From assembly GCA_944472155.2 (NCBI GenBank), contig OX235279.1, forward strand, positions 58,749,564 to 58,813,563: a stretch of DNA of 64,000 nt, in the 5' to 3' direction. Positions 48,642-60,223 of the stretch are shown in pieces. Position numbers and translations under genes: made by a program. The notes under the pieces were generated by a model that was given only the letters and a program-made list of their open reading frames with translations, was not told the DNA's origin and searched no databases. Numbering within the stretch: position 1 is the stretch's first letter; each line of letters begins with the position of its first letter. This DNA is from Trichobilharzia szidati. Taxonomy: Eukaryota > Platyhelminthes > Trematoda > Strigeidida > Schistosomatidae.

Positions 48642-50359
48642 TTATTGTTCCCTTGGGTTCCTAGTGGAATATAGGGCTTCAACTGCACGTCTCCACTTGC
48701 TTCTGTCTTCTGCTGTTCTTTTCACTTGCGTCCATGTTATTCCATACTGTTTCATCTCCTCCTCACACGATCTCCTCCATGTCACCCTTGGACGTCCCAC
48801 TCGCCGCTTCCCTTTCGGGTTCCACTCGAGGGCTTGACGCGCGATGTCACTCAACGGCCTCCTCAGCGAGTGTCCAATCCATCTCCACTTCCTCCTGCAT
48901 ATTTGTTGGGCGATTGGTTCCTGTTTCGTTTGTTCCCATAGCTTCTTGTTTGTGATTCTTCCTGGCCATCTAATCTTCAATATGGAGCGAAGACAGTTGT
49001 TGATAAAGGTCTGCAACCTGTTGAAAATATTCTTGGTGACCCGCCAAGTTTCTGATCCGTAAAGCAATACTGACTTGACGTTTGTATTGAAAATCCGAAT
49101 TTTGTTGTTGATGGTGAGTGACGAAGATTTCCAGATTGGTTTCAGGTTGATGAATGTGTTTCTCGCCTTCCCGATTCTCGATTTGACATCCTCGTCCGTT
49201 CCTCCTGTGGTTGAGACAATGCTCCCCAGATAAGTGAAAGAAGTAACCTCTTTCAAATCCCTCCCGTTGATGGTGATTGGCACTGGATGTTGCTGCTGTT
49301 GTTGGTTGGTTATTTTCATAACCTCCGTCTTGTCTATGTTCACCTGGAGTCCTGTCTTTGCTGCTTCTTCGACCAGTTTGTCGGTTTTTGCTTGTAAGTC
49401 TTCGATTTTGTGTGACATCAAACATAAATCATCCGCAAAATCCAGGTCTTCTAGGTTCTTCACGTCGGTCCAGGATATCCCTGTCTTCTCGTTTCCCACT
49501 GTCTGACGCATAATCCAGTCCACCACAATTAGGAATATCATTGGTGATAATAAGCACCCTTGTCTGACTCCTGTGTTTACTCCAAACGCTTCGCTGAGTT
49601 TTCCGTTGTGGATCACTTGACATGTGCCGTTGTCGTACAGTTGTTGAATAAGGTTGATGAATATTTGCGGTACGCCGTAGTACTCGAGTAGTTTCCAAAT
49701 TACTTCGCGGTCAACGCTGTCGAAGGCCTTCTCAAAGTCTATAAAGTTGAGGTAGAGATTTGATTGCCATTCCATGCTTTGTTCGATGATAATGCGTAGA
49801 GTTGCAATTTGGTCAGAACATGATTTGCCTTTCCTGAATCCAGCTTGTTCTGGTCGGAGTTCTGTATCCAGCGCGTCCTTGATTCTCTCCAGGATGATGC
49901 GACTCAGGATTTTACTTGGCGTCGACAGGAGCATGATTCCTCGCCAGTTCTTGCAGAGTCCCAGGTCGCCCTTCTTTGGTAGTTTCACCAGGTAACCTTT
50001 CCTCCAGTCAGTAGGCACCTTTCCCTCTTTCCAGATCTTTTGCAATAATGGGGTCAGCATATCTGCCGTCGTTTCTGGGTCCGCTTTCAGTGCTTCCGGG
50101 GGTATTCCATCTGGTCCAGCTGCTTTTCCAGCTTTCAGAAGCTTGATTGCATTCATAACTTCAGTTTTCGTTGGAGGATTGGTGTCAACTTGCAGTTGTG
50201 TACGTGCTGTTGTTGGTATTTCTGGACGGGTTGTAGGTGGTGGTCGGTTCAAGAGTCCTTTGAAGTGGTTCGCCCATTGTTTAATCTGTCTTTCTTCTTT
50301 GGTAATTGGGTTCCCTTGGTTGTCTTTTATAGGTTTCACTTGTGTTGATCTCTTCCCGG
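48642..50359 (-). CDS. RTE reverse transcriptase, 3' part of the split LINE ORF
   Basis: Reverse transcriptase of a non-LTR retrotransposon. The frame is open from the PLE junction to a stop at the 3' tail, about 570 residues, and starts in mid-protein (TKSLSGKRSTQVKPIKDN), so no ATG is expected. Fingers/palm motifs in order: AGPDGIPPEALK, KGYLVKLPKKGDLGLCKNWR, QAGFRKGKSCSDQI, FIDFEKAFDSVDR (motif A), GVRQGCLLSP (motif B) and FADDLCLMSH (motif C). A C-terminal domain follows, with WRWIGHSLRR and GRPRVTWRRSCEEEM. All catalytic Asp residues are present and no stop or shift is seen, so only the PLE separates it from its endonuclease. Confidence 0.92.
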
Positions 50360-50417
50360 ATAGAGACTTGGTTGATATAAGTATAAAACTTGGGCACTGT
50401 GGTAGAGTATAATTCCA

Positions 50418-50801
50418 AATGGATAAGAATTTATTTTTAAATCACACAGTGTAGTACAGTTATATTAACTGATGACGTTTCGAGCACAAACTATTGCTCA
50501 TAATCATATCAAGTTACTCACACAACTTCTTTATTTCATTTATATACATGTGTGGAATCGACTAGATATTGGAATAAAATTCAATATGAGATAATGTACA
50601 TTCAGAAATAATAGTACGAATGTTATTAATCCATTGCAATTAGATGGGAAATACAACGAGTGTTTTTACAGTCATAATAAGTTGATTGATAGAATGTTTT
50701 TGATGTGTTTGAATGGAAATAGAATACAATTTAAGATTATTTATTATCCGCTTCTGATTTGACTGGCGGTAATAATATCTTCCATATTTCTGGTATTTGC
50801 A
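50418..50801 (-). repeat. Inverted 3'-end fragment at the PLE left end
   Basis: 50418-50777 is the reverse complement of 53299-53658 without indels (positions sum to 104076). The match then continues to about 50801 against 53125-53160, skipping the tandem duplication. So the source of this fragment had only one copy of the 153-bp unit. Confidence 0.9.
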
Positions 50802-50837
50802 AGATTCACGAACCATCGGATTTTCAACAGTCGATGT

Positions 50838-53183
50838 TTGAAAAATCATATAACTCCAAAATATTTACACATACGCACTCCAATTACTTCAAGAAAAATA
50901 TCGTCAGCAGCTGAACATCTCAGTAGATTATGTTTAAGAGAAGAACTACATCGAATTACTGTGAAACTCAATAATATACGAAATGAAATCGAAAAACTCA
51001 AACGGAAACTCAAATGTATGGTCAATGACAAAGATTATGTAATTGTTGTTGAAACATCCGAAAAAGCTAGAGAATCAGCATCAAGAAAATCAAAAGCCAC
51101 ACAAATCAAAAAATTCAACAAACTAATTGAAGAAAGGAACACAGCAAATAAAATTGATGTCAACGCTTCATCCTCTATCGACAGAACAAAGTGGGTGATC
51201 AACCTCTCATCAAAAGAACTAAGCTCTAGTGAGATAAAAGTACTTGAGAAAGGACTAAATTTCAATGTAACAGTTAACAAATTAAGACCAGAGGATGTCA
51301 TTCCTAGCATAGAAGTAGCGCTAGGTTCAATAGATAAGACAACAGCAGAAGGGGTTCGAGCACAATGTGCATTAACCCTGAAAAATCAAAAGAAGGCAAA
51401 ATCAAACTTAACAAAATTGGAAAGAGAAGCTTTAATTAATTTAAAACAGGATAAAAATATTGTCATTGCAAAAGCTGATAAAGGAAACGCCACCGTAGTT
51501 CTGAATAAATCTGACTATATCAAAAAAGTTATTGAACATATTCAAACGGGTCCATATGAGGAAATTAAGAAGCCTGTAGATACAATAATGAATAAGGTTA
51601 AGAAATCTACAACAGAACTAATACGCAGAATGAAGCCGTCACTGGGTGAGTCTAAATGGTTTAACTTAATGCCTAAAACTAATAATGCTAGTAGATTATA
51701 TGGTACTATTAAAATACATAAGCCAGGATACCCAATAAGGCCAATAGTAGATTTTAGAAATACCCCAACTTATGAATTATCAAAACACTTAGCTTCAATA
51801 CTATGCCCTATCAGAAATAATTCAAACTCTAGATTAACTAATTCATATGAGATGAAAAGTAAACTAAATGACATTCAACTAGCGAATGACGAAACAATGG
51901 TCAGTTTTGATATAACCAGTCTTTATACTAATATACCAGTCAATATGGCCTTAGAAGCAGTTAAAAAAGAACTAACTGCGGATACTGAACTCAATCATAG
52001 GACAAAGCTGTCCATTGAAGAAATTATTTTAGGGATTCAGCTATGCCTCACATCTACTATCTTCAAGTTCCAAGGCAAAATATATAGACAAACAGAAGGT
52101 GTAGCAATGGGATCACCAATATCCCCTATTGTAGCAGACATCTTTATGGACAGCTGGGAAAATAGTGCTCTCAATACATTTAATCCTAGGCCAAAAATAT
52201 GGTGGAGATATGTAGATGACACATTCACAGTGTTAAAAACAGAACATATCTCTAGCTTCTTAACACATATAAACTCACAAGTAGAAGGAATAAAATTCAC
52301 ATTTGAATCAGAAAATGAACAAGGAGAATTAACCATGTTAGACTGTAAGATAAAACGAATAGAAGAAGGCGAACTACACACTAGTGTTTATAGAAAACCA
52401 ACGCATTCTAATAGATATTTAGACTTTAATTCATCTCATCCGTTAACTGTTAAGGCAGGCTTGGTTAAGTGTCTGACAAACCGAGCCATAGCACTAAGTA
52501 GCACAAAAAAGGACCTAAATGACGAAATAAAACAGATAGAAGAAGCGTTGGTGTTGAATAACTATCCTATAAAATTCATTAAGAAGATCAGTAAACGCCA
52601 AAAACAAAATAAAAATAATTGTGTAACTAGTAGTAATAACATAAATAAGAGAGAATATAAGTCTTCTACTGTTATACCATATAAGGAGGGGACATCTGAG
52701 ACCATACGTAGGATTCTCAATAAAGCAGGAATTAGGGTGGCATTCAAACCAACAAACTCACTCAGAGACAAACTTTGTAGGTTAAAGGACCCGTTGGACC
52801 CCATTAAACAAAATAATATAATTTATAAAATACCTTGCAATGACTGTGAAGTCAACTACATAGGTCAAACTAGTAGGTCAGGGATAGTCAGATTATCAGA
52901 ACATAAGAATTTAGCTAAAGGGAAAATGATTGACCCTGGAAAGATAAGTAATTTAGAAAAAAGCTCAGCTATTGCACTTCACGCAATAACAAACAACCAC
53001 ACAATAGGGTAGGATAGGGTTAAAATTCTAAAAAGTAATATAGGTAGGTGGAAAGAGAGGTTGATTACGGAATCCTTATTCATCGAGTCTACACCCAACA
53101 CATGCAACAGAAGTGACTCAATGCAAATAACAGAAATATGGAAGATATTATTACCGCCAGTCAAATCAGAAGAAGATAAATAG
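50838..53183 (+). CDS. PLE polyprotein: reverse transcriptase and GIY-YIG endonuclease, one internal stop
   Basis: Penelope-type retroelement protein. No ATG lies near the start; the frame is open leftward to the inverted fragment, so the 5' end may be truncated (numbering here from the TTG at 50838). A basic, Glu/Lys-rich helical region comes first. The reverse transcriptase then has YGTIKIHKPGYPIRPIVDF, FDITSLYTNIP (motif A), GVAMGSPISPIVADIFM (motif B) and RYVDDTF (motif C, YVDD at residues 458-461). The C-terminal endonuclease has IIYKIPCNDCEVNYIGQTSR, the GIY-YIG signature. A TAG at 53010-53012 interrupts the endonuclease, but the same frame stays open for 56 more codons with family-like sequence (KERLITESLFIES) to a TAG at 53181. 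The stop is one base from Trp, so this looks like a recent inactivation. Confidence 0.9.
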
Positions 53184-53456
53184 TCTTAAAATTCTATTTC
53201 CATTCAAGCACATCATAACATTCTAACAATCAACTTATTATGACTATAAAAACACTCGTCGTAATTCCCATCTAATTGCAATGGATTAATAACACTCGTA
53301 TTATTGCCACCAGTCAAATCAGAAGCGGATAATAAATAATCTTAAATTGTATTCTATTTCCATTCAAACACATCAAAAACATTCTATCAATCAACTTATT
53401 ATGACTGTAAAAACACTCGTTGTATTTCCCATCTAATTGCAATGGATTAATAACAT
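53151..53456 (+). repeat. Two tandem copies of a 153-bp unit at the PLE 3' end
   Basis: CAGTCAAATCAGAAG starts at 53158 and again at 53311. Both copies include AACACTCGT and CCCATCTAATTGCAATGGAT. The first copy contains the end of the coding sequence. The copies differ at a number of positions. Confidence 0.85.
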
Positions 53457-53658
53457 TCGTACTATTATTTCTGAATGTACATTATCTCATATTGAATTTT
53501 ATTCCAATATCTAGTCGATTCCACACATGTATATAAATGAAATAAAGAAGTTGTGTGAGTAACTTGATATGATTATGAGCAATAGTTTGTGCTCGAAACG
53601 TCATCAGTTAATATAACTGTACTACACTGTGTGATTTAAAAATAAATTCTTATCCATT
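53299..53658 (+). repeat. PLE 3' terminal segment (partner of the inverted left end)
   Basis: Contains GTGCTCGAAACGTCATCAG, the counterpart of words in the PLE ends at 11650, 47160 and 59245. Reverse complement of 50418-50777. Confidence 0.9.
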
Positions 53659-54952
53659 ATAGAGACTTGGTTATCTGATATAGTGTCCTCAGGTCCCTTT
53701 TGCCTGCTGCCTTCTCAGCTTCAGTAGCCAGGTTGTCGTAGAATTGTCTTTTGTCCTTCCTGGCACTCTTCTTCACTTCTTTGTCCAGTGCTGCGTAAGT
53801 TGAGTTCAGCGTCTCTTTCTCTTGTCCATCTTTGCATTGAATCATTTTCTCTTTCACTTTTCTCCTCTCCTCTATTAGTTTCCAAGTGTCTGTTGAGAGC
53901 CATTCCTTGTCTTGTTTCTTCTTTCTTCCTAAAACCGTTGAGCACGTTTCGTTGAAAATTACCTTCAGAGAGTTCCAATGGTCTTCCACGGATGATTCCT
54001 CAGTGGTGCCACGTAGTGTTTCCTGCTTTGCTCTGACAGTTGCAGTGAAAATGTCCTGTGTGATTGTGTCCTTCAGTTTGTGAGTGTTGAACTTGCATTG
54101 TGGCCTATCCCCAGCTATCCTCGAGGCTTTCAGCTTCACCTTGAAAGTCCCTTGTGCTAGATAGTGGTCTGAACCCACATCTGCTCCTCTCCTCGATCTT
54201 GTGTCCAGTAGGCTCCGTCTCCACTTCCTTGAGATTGAAATGAAGTCTATCTGGTTTTTGGTGTGTCCATCTGGTGAAATCCATGTTGCCTTGTGTATAT
54301 CCCTGTGTTTGAACACACTGCCACCAATCACCAAATCATTGAAGGCGCAGAAGTCTGAGAAGAGTTCACCATTGTCATTCATTTCACTGAGGCCCTTTAG
54401 ACCCATGGTGAGCTCTCTTCCTGTATTGTCTCCTCCCAGTTTCGCATTCATGTCACCCATCAGGATTTTGATATCGTCATTTGGGACGTTGTCCATTACT
54501 GCTTGTAGTTTTCTGTAGAAGGCCTCCTTCTCTTGTTCTGAGACGTTTGTAGGCGCATAGCATTGAATGATTGTAACCTTCCTTCCTTTTGAGTTGAACC
54601 TGGCTGTCATTATCCTGGAGGAGATTGGTTCCCACTGCATGAGAGCTTTAGCCGCTGTTGGTGACATCATGATGGCTACTCCCTCGGTGTGCTCGTGATT
54701 GTCCTCTGGGTGACCGGAGTAGATTATTGTCTCTCCAGTTGATAGTTGGCTCCTTCCACATCCGTTCCATCTGCTCTCGCAGATTCCCAACACTTCTATT
54801 CTATATCTCCTCATTTCTGCGGCTACCTGAGCAGCCTTCCCAGCTTCGTACATTGTACGAACATTCCACGTCCCCATCCTTATTTTCGCTTTCATCGAAA
54901 GAAGGCACATCGGCTGACTGGCTTCCCGAAGGCTTTCACCAGCCCGCGTCAT
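53659..54952 (-). CDS. RTE apurinic-type endonuclease, 5' part of the split LINE ORF
   Basis: N-terminal half of the RTE protein, from an ATG at 54952 (MTRAGESLREASQP). A conserved partner start is seen in the copy at 31298. The AP-endonuclease fold is intact: MGTWNVRTMYEAGKAAQV (catalytic Asn), EVLGICESRWNG (metal-binding Glu), ILMGDMNAKLGGDNTG (Asp-x-Asn) and GADVGSDHYLAQG (catalytic His). A Lys/Glu-rich helical linker follows and ends at LYQITKSL, where the PLE breaks it. The frame resumes at 50359 with no bases lost apart from the duplication. It nicks target DNA to prime reverse transcription. Confidence 0.92.
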
Positions 54953-56089
54953 TTCACTTCCCCGATTCCAGCGAAAAATAAGGTTATTGTTTGTATTTTT
55001 AGAATATTGAATATATTTGTGCGTTGAAGTTTTAGTAGCAATTTGGTTAAGTTTTGGGGGTGGAGTTGCTAGCACCACGCCCCAACCCTCCCTCTTTATC
55101 CGGGCTTGGGACCGGCTAGAATACTAGTGACCTAGTAATCTAGGCGAGGTTTAAACCATAGATAACTAATCAATATCTGATTGATTTTACGGCTAACAAT
55201 GATAGTCAATCTGTCCTATCGTATACTTATTTTTTGGAATAAGAATATGTGAACTTTGCAGATGAACATGCAGTTCGTCAGTTAGATGCAAATGCATTCA
55301 CAAACCGGTATGGTCTTTCATGGCGACCACCATAACTATATGTTTCTACCTTAACCTCATGAATCTGAGTTATGAATTCACAAAAACTAGTTTAAAAAAG
55401 ATCACATTAGTGTTAAATTATGCTGAACCATCGATACTCATCCTTGTATTTGATCATTTCGATAAACGGTAAATTTTGGATGCCCTCGGCGTTTTGTTGT
55501 CAAATGTTTTATCCAATAAGCTATTTATTTACATTCGTTTTCTACACCATCAGTTAGTCTGATGAAATTATTGGGCCACAGTTACTAAGTGTGGCGCCTT
55601 GTCTGGATGCAGGTTATGTTGTCTCTAGGATGTCTTTGAGTGGGTTCATAAACGCCATTGGGTATTTTGTCAGCCACTGAAAAGTTCTCAGTAAATTCAT
55701 GGAGAGATATTTCAAGCGGAGGTTACAAAAGTGAGAAGGTCTTTAAGGAAGCTCATTACCTTTCATGGTACTGCAACACGACCACAGCAGTCATTACTAC
55801 AGCATTTGTGATGCTACCATTTTTATTAGTACAACAATAAATCAAACTTTTACTGGTAACGAGAAGAGTTTCTTATTATCCCAAGCAATTCAATATCCTC
55901 TTAAGAGACAATAGATCTAGTGGGTGGAGATTTTTACCATAAGCATTAAGAATACAGTTTGTCTCTCTAACATAGTTAATGGTAGTTGAATATCTAGCAT
56001 ATGGCATCACTTTCATATTTGTCTCATTATATGGCTCTTTGTATCAGAACAAAACACTCTGCATACCTGTATTAATGGAAATATGTATA

Positions 56090-56091
<2 letters not shown>

Positions 56092-56121
<30 letters not shown>
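56092..56121. repeat. (TA)15 microsatellite
   Basis: About 30 bases of uninterrupted TA in mib intron 4. Confidence 0.9.
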
Positions 56122-56128
<7 letters not shown>

Positions 56129-57061
56129 GTGAAAAGTCGTTAAACTGAGTAGTGTGTTAAAAAGGTGATGCCGCAAAATTGCAAAATATAATCTATGAAT
56201 CAACTTTAACTACTTCTGACTTTAAGCATGCAACAGAAGTCAAGTTATTCAGCTTTTCAAATTGAAACTCACTTAAAACAAGCCTAAACTACTAAAAAAT
56301 ACTAGGCTATTGACATGGATAACTGTTTACATTAATGCCAGTTTATTTATTTATTCTCGCCAAATGTAGTTTAAAAAGGATGTGAAACCAAGAGTTCATG
56401 TTCATCATATTATGGAATAAATACAAAGCGAAGTTGAATAAGGATAGATTCTACAAAAGTTAACCAGCATAATTTCCGTAACCACTTCAGCCAGTACTTA
56501 TTTGGTGACAGTTATGAATAAAATGGAGTTTTTTGTCAAACAGTGAACCCATATAATAACATTCAATGCTTCCTTTGAACTCTGTAGGAATTGAAGGCAA
56601 ATAATTAAAGCGTCAATCTGATTTACGGCATGACGCCTAAGTGTTCTTGCGTTTGGTTGTACTCGGGAACGACGTACCGAATTCTAGGAAGTTTTGGGGT
56701 AGTGGGCTGTTTCGATACATTCATGGATTATATCTATAGGTGTCTTTGCTTCACTGAGTTTTGCGCTATACTTCGATTACTCGGTGAGGATCTTCAACGT
56801 AACATGGTTTTCAGACGATTTCAGTGATTTCCAATCTGTTATTTTTTCTAAATGCGTAAATGGGAATTTAAAAATAATTAAAGAATTCCCTATTACAAAA
56901 TCACTCTCACTTATTAGTAGAAGAATCTATTAGTTGTGATTTGAATAATATCAACCTGCATCTTTTTTAAATTTTGCATTGTTAAATTAGTAAATTTTGT
57001 TAATGTTTAGTTTGCAAACTAAACGTATTTTTATTTCTAAACCAATACTGTTTTGAAATAG

Positions 57062-57895
57062 GCAATACGACCTGCTAAAGGCGGAGCGTATTATGTTGAC
57101 CACCTTCCATTACTAGCTGATCTGAGACAGTATTCTGATCGATTATGTTCAACCGGAGATTCAAGTATAGAGATAGCAGTTGCAGCAAGACATGATTGTG
57201 AGATAAGTCCTGTGGTTCCAAATTGGACTAATCTACAGGATCTCGAGTCCCGCCGACGTCAGATATCTAGGACTGTGGAGGATGACAACATTTTTCAACG
57301 AAGAATTCTTGCAAGTGATGGGGGGGTTTATGATACTTTAAGCAGAACACAGTGCAGTGAAGGTCGACTTCGAGTTACCGCTAATGTACTATCAGCTGAT
57401 GAACCAGCAGCATCAAGTTGTTTAAATGTTTGCACTCTAGCTAGCAGGCTTCACTTACAACCTTCTTCAATCGAAAGTTCACAGAGCCAAGACGTTAATT
57501 CACGTCGATCACACACTCGACTGAATAGGTCTCAGCACATCACTTCCACAGACAGAGAGTGTGAAGATCAGGATTCTCCCCGCTCAAGCAACATATCTGT
57601 TGGTAGTCTGAGAAGTTTGCGTGAAACTGCACGTACACTATTTACGGATTTTTTGAGGACAAATGATTCAAATCAAACTACGCCAGTCAGTCACGTTAGA
57701 TTGAATTCAGGAACCAACAGCCGTCCAACCAATCAATCTCGTCCTAATACAAGTGATCCGACGCCAATAAATAGTCGTAACAACCGATCAATACACAGCC
57801 AAGGCTCCATGAATGATCACAGAACTGGTCCGAACTTCAGTACACCTAATAGTTCACCAGGTTCTCAAAACCAATACAGAGGTATACTGCCTCGT
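57062..57895 (+). CDS. mib1: Mind bomb exon 5: linker after MIB/HERC2 domain 2, Ser-rich
   Basis: Enters in phase 0 after AATAG and leaves in phase 0 at a GTGAGT donor (57896). It starts AIRPAKGGAYYVDHLPLLADL, matching the AKGGSFYRDH-type sequence that follows the second MIB/HERC2 domain in MIB1; this confirms the join to exon 4 across the 10-kb intron. After about 60 residues similarity to MIB1 fades. The remainder (about 200 residues) is Ser/Thr/Asn/Arg-rich low-complexity sequence, for example SQSQDVNSRRSHTRLNRSQH and SNISVGSLRSLRETARTLF. In MIB1 this position holds the repeat domain that recognises ligand, so that part is either diverged or encoded further on. Confidence 0.85.
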
Positions 57896-59232
57896 GTGAG
57901 TATTAGTAATATGTTTAATTTTTTGATAATATATCTCAAAATATTCTCATAAACGTATCCTGACTGATAGTATGCCGAAATGTAAGTTTAGCTGGTTGAA
58001 GCTTAGTTTCGTTGAGAAAAAATGCAGAATATTTATTGGATAAGTAGGATATTTACATTAATGGTTCTTTGAATGCTCAATAAATGACAACTTGATGTGT
58101 CAACCTGTCCTCATAATTTCATCATTGTTTTCTCCAGTCGTTGAACAATTAAAGAATATCAATGTAGAAACTTGACCATCCACCAACATCTAACTTTTGT
58201 TATGTAATAGGGGAAATTTGCAATCTAACATCCATATTATTAAAGCTGTGTTGTTTGAATAGATCCAGAATACTAGTCTCAGATAATATGGAATGTCATA
58301 TAGGTCAGGTTAGCACTTCACAAAAAAGTTTAAGGTTAGTTAAAACTAATATTAGAGTGTTGCGGACATTTGTAATGCTCATAAGAGTTATACAAAGTAC
58401 TCTTGCTTTTTTATACAAGTTGACAGAAGGTAAAGAAAAAGTAGGTATAGAAAAGAAGTAAATCTGTCGTAATACTGAAACGGAGAATAAAGGTAAAAAT
58501 ATACGCGATTAAGACAGACTAATATAAAATCTGCCATAAAATGTAAGACAATACTATAACAACATTCATTGACAATATTACCAAAATGCATAAATCCTTT
58601 TGTGAATAAAAAATCTACAAAAGAGAATATGGACGATGCTGTCCAGTATAATTAAGTGATTTTCATTTTCTGATTATAAGATATAAAAGCGAACAGGTAA
58701 TGTGTTCACTGTAGTTGCTTGTTGTTGTGGTCCCAATTACCTGGATTAGATTTTTCATGTACCAGGCTAAGATCCACACTTAACGTGTCAGGATTGATAA
58801 TACGAGCTGGAGTGAAATTCCAACCCGTGACCCAGTTGCTCTTACTGCAGGAAATGCTGTAAAATTCTTTAAAGTTCCTAGTACCATGATATAAACTTTA
58901 CTCCGTATAAACTAGCCAAAAGTTGATAAACACTGGCATTCATTCCTTAATATGGACTATTCTAGATCAACAAACATTGAATGTGATGTGCCTACAAAAC
59001 TAGGTGACAAAAAGATGTTGAGCATTGCGACGTGTGTTTCATAGTTTCGACCTATCAGAAATGATGTCATGTAAATACTATACACAATCCATGGATACAT
59101 TTCGAACAATACTAAGTAAAGAATAGCTAAATGAGATACCATTTGTCCAATATTTTGTGTACATTACTCACTTGTGACATGTTTAGATTAGCCCGGCCTC
59201 AGCACAATGAATTAGATGCAGATTTAAAAAAC

Positions 59233-59494
59233 AGACGTGATTTAATATCAGTAAAAAGTTTGAGCATTGTGGATTAGATCAATTAAAGTATAATTATATT
59301 TTAATAGTTTACACACAATGATAAGTTTTGTTATTGGTAATATTTCGAGCAAAATTACTGCCCGTGTTTGATCAAACAATTCCAACACTGGTGTGAACAC
59401 GGGCAGTAATTTTGCTCGAAATATTACCAATAACAAAACTTATCATTGTGTGTAAACTATTAAAATATAATTATACTTTAATAGACGTGATTTA
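59233..59494. mobile_element. Palindromic mini-Penelope element with target duplication
   Basis: Target duplication AGACGTGATTTA at 59233-59244 and 59483-59494. The element is 59245-59482 (238 bp): a 37-base leader, then arms 59282-59368 and 59396-59482, perfect 87-bp reverse complements, around a 27-base loop. The leader (ATATCAGTA, GAGCATTGTGGATTAGA) resembles the 44-base leader of the PLE at 50374 (ATATAAGTA, GGGCACTGTGGTAGAG). The arms carry ATTTCGAGCAAAATTACTGC, like GTTTCGAGCACAAACTATTG in that PLE. No coding sequence. Confidence 0.85.
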
Positions 59495-60223
59495 CCCCAA
59501 GACTGTAAATATTCTTTGCTGATAAATCTCAGGAAAAATAAAAATGTCCAGAGCTTCCTGCTGATTGGCTGTAAGTATTTAATACCATTTACACTGCCAC
59601 TTTTTATTTAACATTGAAAGGATAGCACTGCACAAATGTTTTGAATTACTAACTAATATTCAGTAGTTTAAAATTACGATATAATTATTCAGATAGATTT
59701 CTATATGATGAAATTATGTGGTGTTATTTCAGCTTTAATTCTAATCAGGTTAGTGTTGACTGAAATATCCAACTTTGTAATGAAGCGTCTATCTTCAAAT
59801 TTCGAAGCTTAAAGAGCAAAAGAACAATTATCGTATAACATGGTGCATGAAATAGAGTCAAAATCAGTATACAATAATATCTTGAGACATGGAGACAAAA
59901 ATGATTTTTCTTGAAGGTTTAGATTTACCACATCCCACAAAGATAATTCTAAGCTTAGTTTTGAAGAGGAATATTTTGTGTACATAAATGATCACTAAAA
60001 CCCACTATTTATTCTTTATATTGATTCGTCCACATGATAATTGGAGAGGCTGAATAAGCCGAAATGTAATATTCCTTAAGTGGTCTGTAATTAGTGCTGG
60101 CTTAAGTAGACTTGGTGGTTGTACATTTCTAAAGAGTATTCAAATAAAGCTAAACAATACTCCAGTGTTTGTGTGTGTGATTGATGTCTTTTTATGAAAA
60201 CCTGTATCAAATTCACACTACAA

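Larger units (their letters stand above)
50374..53658 (+). mobile_element. Penelope-like element inserted in the RTE LINE
   Basis: Flanked by the 14-bp duplication ATAGAGACTTGGTT at 50360-50373 and 53659-53672. From left: a 44-base leader with GGGCACTGTGGTAGAG, an inverted copy of its own 3' end (50418-50801), the ORF, a 153-bp tandem duplication, and the 3' terminal segment. Opposite in orientation to the LINE it interrupts and the same as mib. This layout of leader plus inverted terminal segment fits known PLE insertions, which often carry inverted or partial terminal copies. Confidence 0.92.
48619..55164 (-). mobile_element. RTE-clade LINE (SR2-like), nearly intact, split by a PLE
   Basis: Target duplication TTAAACCATAGATA at 48619-48632 and 55151-55164. 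The element reads on the minus strand from 55150 (5' end with GAGGGAGGGTTGGGGCGTGG) to 48633, where the stop codon merges into an (ATA)n tail, as in RTE elements. About 3.2 kb remain after removing the PLE at 50374-53658. Endonuclease and reverse transcriptase frames are each open up to the PLE junction. Antisense to mib. Confidence 0.92.
46786..57061 (+). other. mib intron 4, mostly transposon
   Basis: About 10.3 kb from GTTTGT to AATAG. It holds a family A SINE, a PLE end, and the RTE-PLE nest (48619-55164), all in noncoding sequence. A (TA)n tract is at 56092-56121. The remaining stretches (47300-48600 and 55165-57061) show nothing recognised. Confidence 0.8.

Noticed and set aside
50440..50520. 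CTGATGA next to the PLE terminal segment as a hammerhead ribozyme
   Set aside because: PLEs can carry hammerheads, and CTGATGA occurs here, but no GAAA follows a suitable stem II on that strand. On the other strand GAAAC follows a stem but the CTGANGA part is missing. The core cannot be assembled in either direction.
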